A stretch of 64,000 bases of DNA, from assembly GCF_004664715.2 (NCBI RefSeq), contig NC_051086.1:77535190-77599189 (forward strand), in the 5' to 3' direction. This stretch comes from Peromyscus leucopus (taxonomy: Eukaryota > Chordata > Mammalia > Rodentia > Cricetidae). The notes beneath the pieces are model-generated. The model was not told where the DNA came from. It searched no databases and saw only the letters and a list, made by a program, of their open reading frames with translations. The position numbers and the translations under genes are program-made. This document shows positions 58,943 to 64,000 of this stretch, one piece after another. Positions within the stretch are counted from its first letter, which is position 1. Every line of letters starts with the position of its first letter.

Positions 58943-59010
58943 CTACTAAGTGATTCCAGGAAAGGCACAAAGCTACACAGAGAAACCCTGTCTCAAAAAA
59001 CCAAAAAAAA
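58943..59010 (+). mobile_element. 68-bp 5'-truncated B1 with perfect 13-bp TSD
   Basis: Only the last third of a B1 is present ('ctactaagtga', 'ttccaggaaaggcacaaagc', 'tacacagagaaaccctgtct') with the tail 'caaaaaacc' and A run. AAAATGGAGGATT at 58930-58942 and 59011-59023 is exact. The Pol III promoter boxes are absent. Confidence 0.95.
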
Positions 59011-59183
59011 AAAATGGAGGATTGCATTTATGTGTTTGTGTGTTGATACTTTCTCTGCTTTTGTAAAGGGTTCTGTTTCCACCGTTTAAGAATTACTAAT
59101 GATTAGTCAATAACTTCAATGACTGAATTCCAATTTTTGCCAGTACACAAATGATCTTTCCAGGGTTTGCTTGAAACTACAAT

Positions 59184-59537
59184 TGTGGGACAACTCAACC
59201 CTAACAGGCCCGAGGGCCAGCCCAAACCAGTAATGAGAGCGTTTACATAAGATACTTCCTGAGAGCCAACTTGGGTCTGTGTAAGGGCCTTAGCAACAGT
59301 AGCTGAGCCATAATCTGAGATGACCTGGACCAATGAGAGGCAGCCATGTCACACCAGCAGATGCATATTCATCAGACCTTCCCCAGGAGTGGTTGGGGGT
59401 GGGTGAAAGAATATATAAGGCTTGCCTCTTCCTGAATAAATTGAGCGTGTTCTTTCAACATCCTTCCAAAGTCTGTGTTGTTGACACTGCTTCTACTCAC
59501 CCCTCTCCCAAAGGGAACAGCACAAGCCCCTGCTACA
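59184..59537 (+). mobile_element. Solo LTR with 6-bp TSD TACAAT
   Basis: 354 bp, beginning TGTGGGACAACTC and ending CCCTGCTACA, with exact TACAAT at 59178-59183 and 59538-59543. Promoter order is textbook: CCAAT (59330-59334), TATA-like 'atatataagg' (59411-59420), then AATAAA (59435-59440) and a U5-like remainder. This gives plus orientation. No proviral body is adjacent. Frames across it are not genes. Confidence 0.92.
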
Positions 59538-59543
59538 TACAAT

Positions 59544-60054
59544 GACTTGGAATAGTAGGTACCATTACTATTTCCTGAACATAATTCATGTCTTCTGCAA
59601 TTTGTGGGGTTTTTTTGACAACAAAATAACCAAAATTACATTCTATGTGCCATGCAGTGTGCCCAAGATTAGAGATAGCATACAGAAATGAGCAGCCATA
59701 ATCATTACCTTAAGGAAGTCAACAAATGTAAGAACTTACTATATCAGGATACACACTATATATTATGAACATGTGCCACAATAGAGTTACGTAGAAAGTA
59801 TGAATAAGGATAATAAATAACCTCTTTGATTTTCTACCTGAAATAATTGTGTGTCATTTATCATGTGGATACTTCTGGTCCATCAAAAACTCATAGAAAC
59901 GTCTTCATTTCCAGAAAGAACATGCCCTTCTCACTATTCTCTTCTTGGAATGCTACCTATATGTCTCAATTACAATGTTTATCTACTTGATCCTGATTAT
60001 ATATGGCTTGGAATCTGTTTCCCTGAATAATATGTTATAGAACCCATAACTCCC
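59544..60054. other. No recognised feature
   Basis: AT-rich sequence between a solo LTR and a B4 SINE. Confidence 0.35.
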
Positions 60055-60235
60055 CAGTTCAGCTAGCATGGGTGGCTTGCTTGTTCCTTGGACTTCAAGT
60101 CTGCCTTTTGAGTTCTAGATTATAGTCAGCCACCACACCCATTCAACATTTTCATGGGTTCTAGGGAATCAAACTCCACTCCTTATTCTTGCACATCAAG
60201 CATTTAATCCACTGAGCCACCTCTCTGGCTCCATG
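60055..60235 (-). repeat. B4-family SINE fragment
   Basis: 'ctgccttttgagttctagattatagtcagccaccacacccattc', 'atgggttctagggaatcaaactccac', 'cacatcaagcatttaatccactgagccacctctctggc' give the antisense B1-like/ID-like order. Confidence 0.75.
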
Positions 60236-61022
60236 ATTGCATTCTTTTAGATTAAAGATAGAATCATTTATCTTAGTCATAGACAATAAGAACAGTCATT
60301 CTGTCACTTCCGCCCTAATCCTCATTCTCTGAGCCTCTCCAAAGTTCCAGTCTGGGATTGTACTTCATCAATTTAGGTTAAACAACTTTCACAGGTACCA
60401 TCATTTATTTTGTCATCCAAAGACCAGTTGTGAGAGTCAGAAGGCAGTGAGCATAAGCTCCCATTCCCATGGAGTCAAAATTTTATTCCAAAGGCTGAAG
60501 ATTTTCAACCCAGGAGAGTCTGTCAGCCCTAAGACTCAAGTCTAATTTAACTCCTTTTGCTTCTTTGCCTCCAGAAGAGTAAGAAAGATTGTCAGAATTA
60601 GTCACAGAAAGGGGTAACATCTCCTTCCTTTTTGTTTTCCTTCTTTATACCAAGAAGCAGGAAAAGTTAATGCCTCAATAAAAAGCATTCAGTGAGAGAA
60701 GAAATTGTTAGTGTTAAGAACAACAAAATGTAAATTATTCCCTTACATATAGTATTAGTTCCACACAGAAAAAGTGGCTTTAATTCAACATGGACAACAG
60801 CTCTAGGTTATTTCCTAAGAAAATTTGCTACTGGCTGAAAACATACAGTATTACCTTGAGTTAACAATACAGTCTTTCCATGTAAAAGAACATTTGATCT
60901 GAGGAGCCTGTGACATTTGAAGAAGCAGAACACATAGGATTAACTGGATAGGCACATTTTGATCACTTTGATATAAAACACAGAATTCAATGATCTCTTC
61001 TGGGTAAATCTAAGGCTGGGGG
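60236..61022. other. No recognised feature
   Basis: Ordinary AT-rich sequence. No repeat family or gene is supported. Confidence 0.35.
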
Positions 61023-61051
61023 CAGTGTAAGCTTCCAGGTGTTGTGGCTAG
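61023..61051 (+). repeat. 29-bp exact direct repeat, copy 1
   Basis: Identical to 61498-61526, 475 bases downstream. It starts CAGTGTAAGCTTCC and ends TTGTGGCTAG. The bases on either side differ, so the match ends sharply. Confidence 0.95.
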
Positions 61052-61423
61052 CCACAAGAGATCCAAAAGATTGACTATGAATAGTCTGAAGACACATGAC
61101 GTAACTTTTAATTGAGGCTGAGGTCATTGGTCATGTGCTGAACTGCACACTGAATTGCTCTTATCAACAAGAACAGTATGCATGACCCAATTTAAACCTT
61201 AGTGAATATAAGTAGAATATTGATAAGATGTTGAGAGATACATAAAGGGGCATATGTATGTTCCCCTGCCCTTTCTAATATTTGATAGATTCTAATTATT
61301 CCATGACAGAAAATCTTAATCCAGAATTCTCTTGGATCTAATGTCAAATATGTTCCAAAGCACTTTTACTTTGGTATGTCACTCTTAGACTTACTGATTA
61401 AAATTACGTTAAAAAAGTAAAAA

Positions 61424-61660
61424 AGAGCTGGGGAGATGGTTTACTCAGTAACATGCCTATATTGCAAATGGGAGGATCTGAGTTCAATTCCTAGGACCAG
61501 TGTAAGCTTCCAGGTGTTGTGGCTAGTCTTTTTAATCCCTGTGCTGGGGAAATGAAGAGAAGCATATCCTGGTGGCTTCCTGGGCAGCCAGAAGAGCCTT
61601 AGTCTGTGAGCTCTAAGCCAGCAAGGGACCCTGTCTCAAAAACCTCAAATTTTTAACAAT
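61424..61660 (+). repeat. B4A-like SINE carrying the second 29-bp copy
   Basis: 'agctggggagatggtttactcag', 'gatctgagttcaattcctaggacc', the 29-bp segment at 61498-61526, 'tttttaatccctgtgctgggg', 'cagcaagggaccctgtctc'. The order fits the ID-like head followed by a B1-like part. Confidence 0.7.
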
Positions 61661-61849
61661 GTTCCTGTCCTGATATAACATTAGCCAATAAAAACTAAAT
61701 AAATAGGGGCTCTATCAATTTGTCTTTCCTCCTGGGAAACTGATGTGTTAATAGTTGACACCAGTGCTAAAGTTAGTCTTCTTAAGTAGCTCTATGATTA
61801 CCAGAAACTGCTGAGAAAAAGAAAGGAAGACTCAAAAGATAGAGGGAGG

Positions 61850-62050
61850 TGTGAGGAAGGAAGGAAGGAAGGGAGGGAGGGAGGGAAGGAGGGAGGGAGG
61901 GAGGAAGGAAGGAAGGGAGGAAGGGAAGGAGGGAAGAAGGTAGGAAGAGAGGAAGGAAGGGAGGGAGGGAAGGAGAAAATGAGGGAAGAAGAGGGGTAAG
62001 TAGGAGAGAGGAGGGAACAGGGAAGGGAACAGAAAGGAAGAGAATGAGGA
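61850..62050. repeat. Purine tract of GGAA/GGGA units
   Basis: Almost pure G/A for about 190 bases, with the densest part at 61855-61975. Tetranucleotide GGAA and GGGA units alternate. The minus strand reads as Leu-Pro-Ser-Phe repeats, which explains the two overlapping frames there. Confidence 0.93.
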
Positions 62051-63142
62051 ATTCAGGCCTTTGACTGAAAACAAAAGCATGATGCAATGTTTATCTCCAG
62101 GTTTGCAGACTTCTAAAGGACAGTAAGATAAGGGGTCTCAGATAAAGTATGACTAAAGTGAGTCTTTTAAATTTTCTGAAAATATTACTATCCCTGAATG
62201 GAATAAATAATCTGTGGTTCTCCATATTTCAAAGCTAGGTAAAACAATAGCTTGAAGGACAATGGGATTAAATGTTTATGGGGATTTAAACTATAAATTG
62301 TGGAATAGCTAACATACCCAAGCATGTTATAGAAATGCCTCTGATCTCCCACAATCCTTTAGGGTGACCCATGCAGGTTCCATTTTCGGATGAAACCTCT
62401 ACTGCAATAGGTTACCCCAGGTTGTACAATGAATAATTTCTGTGCCTGAAATGAAATGTTTATCTCTGTCTCTCTGACTATCTACCCAGTACACAGCCTC
62501 TCATGGTCTAATGAAAAAAATACCAGAATACAAGTACATCCTATGATCTTCAGGTGTCTTTATTACAGGACTTGAAAGAGTGACAGAAAATTGTTCATCA
62601 AAGGAAAAAAAAAAAAAACGGAAAGCATTCACTCTTAGAGTTCAAATTCCCTCATTTCTCTTTCCAGCTTATGATTCCTAGCCAGGCCTGCAAAGAACTG
62701 GAAGAAATTCTGCTCCTTGAATAAACAACCAGGAGGGAAACAATCCCCAGGCCATTTATTATCCCTATTTATGTAACATGGAATGTCAATTAAGTCTCCC
62801 TCAAACAATCACAAAGGTAACTATTTAATTCTAATTTTGTTGAATTGTTAACAGACTTGTATGTGTAGTTTGCTTTATAAATGGAGAGACTGTATCAACA
62901 GTGAAGCCATGTGGCAATTTGGCATTGGGGCTGCAGTTCATTAGAAACTCAGAGGCAGGGGAACCCCCGCACATTTACAGTTCTGCATTTGAATTTTTAT
63001 TACTTGTGCTGACAAACCTTTAAACAGAGTCATAAATCAGTAGGCAGTACTAGGGAGCCACCTGCTGGAGTGACTGCTGGCAATTTCTCCATGAAATTAA
63101 ATTCAGTAAATATTAACTCAATAATGAAGTTGTCAACTTTGG
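62051..63142. other. No recognised feature
   Basis: Ordinary AT-rich sequence with an A run at 62605-62618. No repeat family or gene is supported. Confidence 0.35.
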
Positions 63143-63151
63143 AATACTCTG

Positions 63152-63208
63152 ATATAGATATATATATATATATTACACTACACACACACATGCATGCGCA
63201 CACACACT
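63152..63208. repeat. (TA)n and (CA)n compound tract
   Basis: About ten TA units, then CA units interrupted by TGCATGCG. Confidence 0.9.
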
Positions 63209-63429
63209 TTCAAATGCCATAGCAAAGTCTCATTACAAGAGATAGCACAAGACAACATGGGATGAAGCAATCAATGAACAATGAGTAGTTAACAAAGTTA
63301 ACTAGAGATATCAGTCAGGTCTTTTAATTAGGTTGTTTCCTGCTTCATGACTGCTTTGTCATTCATTGGTCAGTCTAACAATTATGCTATCCGAATACTA
63401 TAGTTAAATTACAACCTATTTAAATTGTA

Positions 63430-63770
63430 ATATCTTTTGTAACATACAGGCGCATGCACCTGCATGGGCGTGGTCATGGATGCCTGTGTGCAGATATTTT
63501 CATGCTTATGTAGGCCAGAGGTCACTATAGGTATCATTCTTCATCCACTAGATGCCTTCCCTTCTTTCTTGAGACATGGCCTCTTAGCATCCTGGATCTC
63601 CAAAACTAGACTATGTAGGTTATGCATTCAATTCAGGGGAGCTTTATGGCTCAACTGTCTGTGTGCTGGGATCACGATCATGTGCCTCCATTCCTGGGAT
63701 ATTTTTCATATGTGTCCTAGGGGTTGGATTCAGGTCCTCATGCATGTGTGGCAAACACTTAACCCTCACC
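63430..63770 (-). repeat. B4A SINE
   Basis: 'gtaggccagaggtcactataggtatcattcttc', 'ttcttgagacatggcctcttagcatcc', 'gtgtgctgggatcacgatcatgtgcc', 'gtgtcctaggggttggattcaggtcctcatgcatg', 'ggcaaacacttaaccctc'. This is the complete antisense B4A order. Confidence 0.8.
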
Positions 63771-64000
63771 AAAATTATTTATTTCTAAAAACTGACTAAT
63801 ATGAGAGTCGATATCTAATTTGGGATCAAGCAATACAGGTTTCTTTTTCCTTTCCCCAGCTATCTGAAATCAATCTGTTGTTAAATGTATTCCCTAAAGT
63901 TCTCCGTATTGTTAAATCAAAGGTTTGGGTTTTTTGTTTTTGTTTTTTTTTTCCAAAAAACGTAATGAGTGAAATATTTGTTGCAGGCTTTGTTATTCAA
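63771..64000. other. No recognised feature at the window end
   Basis: AT-rich sequence with T runs. No repeat family or gene is supported. Confidence 0.35.

Noticed and set aside
61782..62087. Pro/Ser/Leu/Phe-rich frames on the minus strand
   Set aside because: They translate the GGAA/GGGA tract. Two frames overlap and neither extends into other sequence with coding character.
2209..63208. Possible CRISPR-like regular repeats
   Set aside because: All tandem arrays are microsatellites or a minisatellite without spacers, and the surrounding DNA is clearly mammalian.

Overview
This window is non-coding nuclear DNA from a rodent, most likely a cricetid (hamster, vole or deer-mouse group). The evidence is its repeats: B1 SINEs with a GGGCGGTGGTGGCGCACG head and an AGGAAAGGCGCAAAGCTAC tail block, B2/B3 and B4 SINEs, rodent L1 3' UTRs, several ERV-type solo LTRs, and old MIR, L2 and L1M relics. 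I found no protein-coding gene, exon, tRNA, rRNA or CRISPR array. The open reading frames are short and scattered; the striking ones lie in CA/GT, GGAA or ATGCC-type tandem repeats or inside L1 3' UTRs. The window is probably intergenic or deep inside an intron.

Layout. 1-7 kb: AT-rich sequence with B3, B4 and B4A SINEs and long CA/GT tracts. 7-18.6 kb: a cricetid-type composite repeat beside a B3, a solo LTR (12.2 kb), TG and GATA microsatellites, a 5'-truncated L1 (17.0-17.7 kb) and a well preserved B2. 18.6-26 kb: microsatellites, B4 SINEs, two mid-repetitive rodent elements and a B1 inside one of them. 26-31 kb: a long, decayed antisense L1M body interrupted by a B1, a composite repeat carrying a solo LTR, and a B3. 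33.8-37.9 kb: another solo LTR, a third composite repeat, a cluster of three B1s and a local 80-bp duplication. 39.1-40.0 kb: an L1 3' end with an inverted 5' part. 42-50 kb: a B4A expanded by a 23-bp minisatellite, assorted SINEs and little else. 50-58 kb: the densest L1 zone, with five insertions. One is a young inverted L1 nested in an older L1, and one seems to carry a 3' transduction. 58-64 kb: a 68-bp truncated B1, a fourth solo LTR, B4 SINEs and a purine-rich tract.

The window contains no genes that act together. Its interest is a record of retrotransposition: for more than a dozen insertions both target-site duplications can be read, so insertion order, truncation, inversion, nesting and 3' transduction can be reconstructed. 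Family names rest on recalled consensus patterns, not a database search. Edges without a target-site duplication are accurate to roughly 10-30 bases. I found no convincing new biological system.
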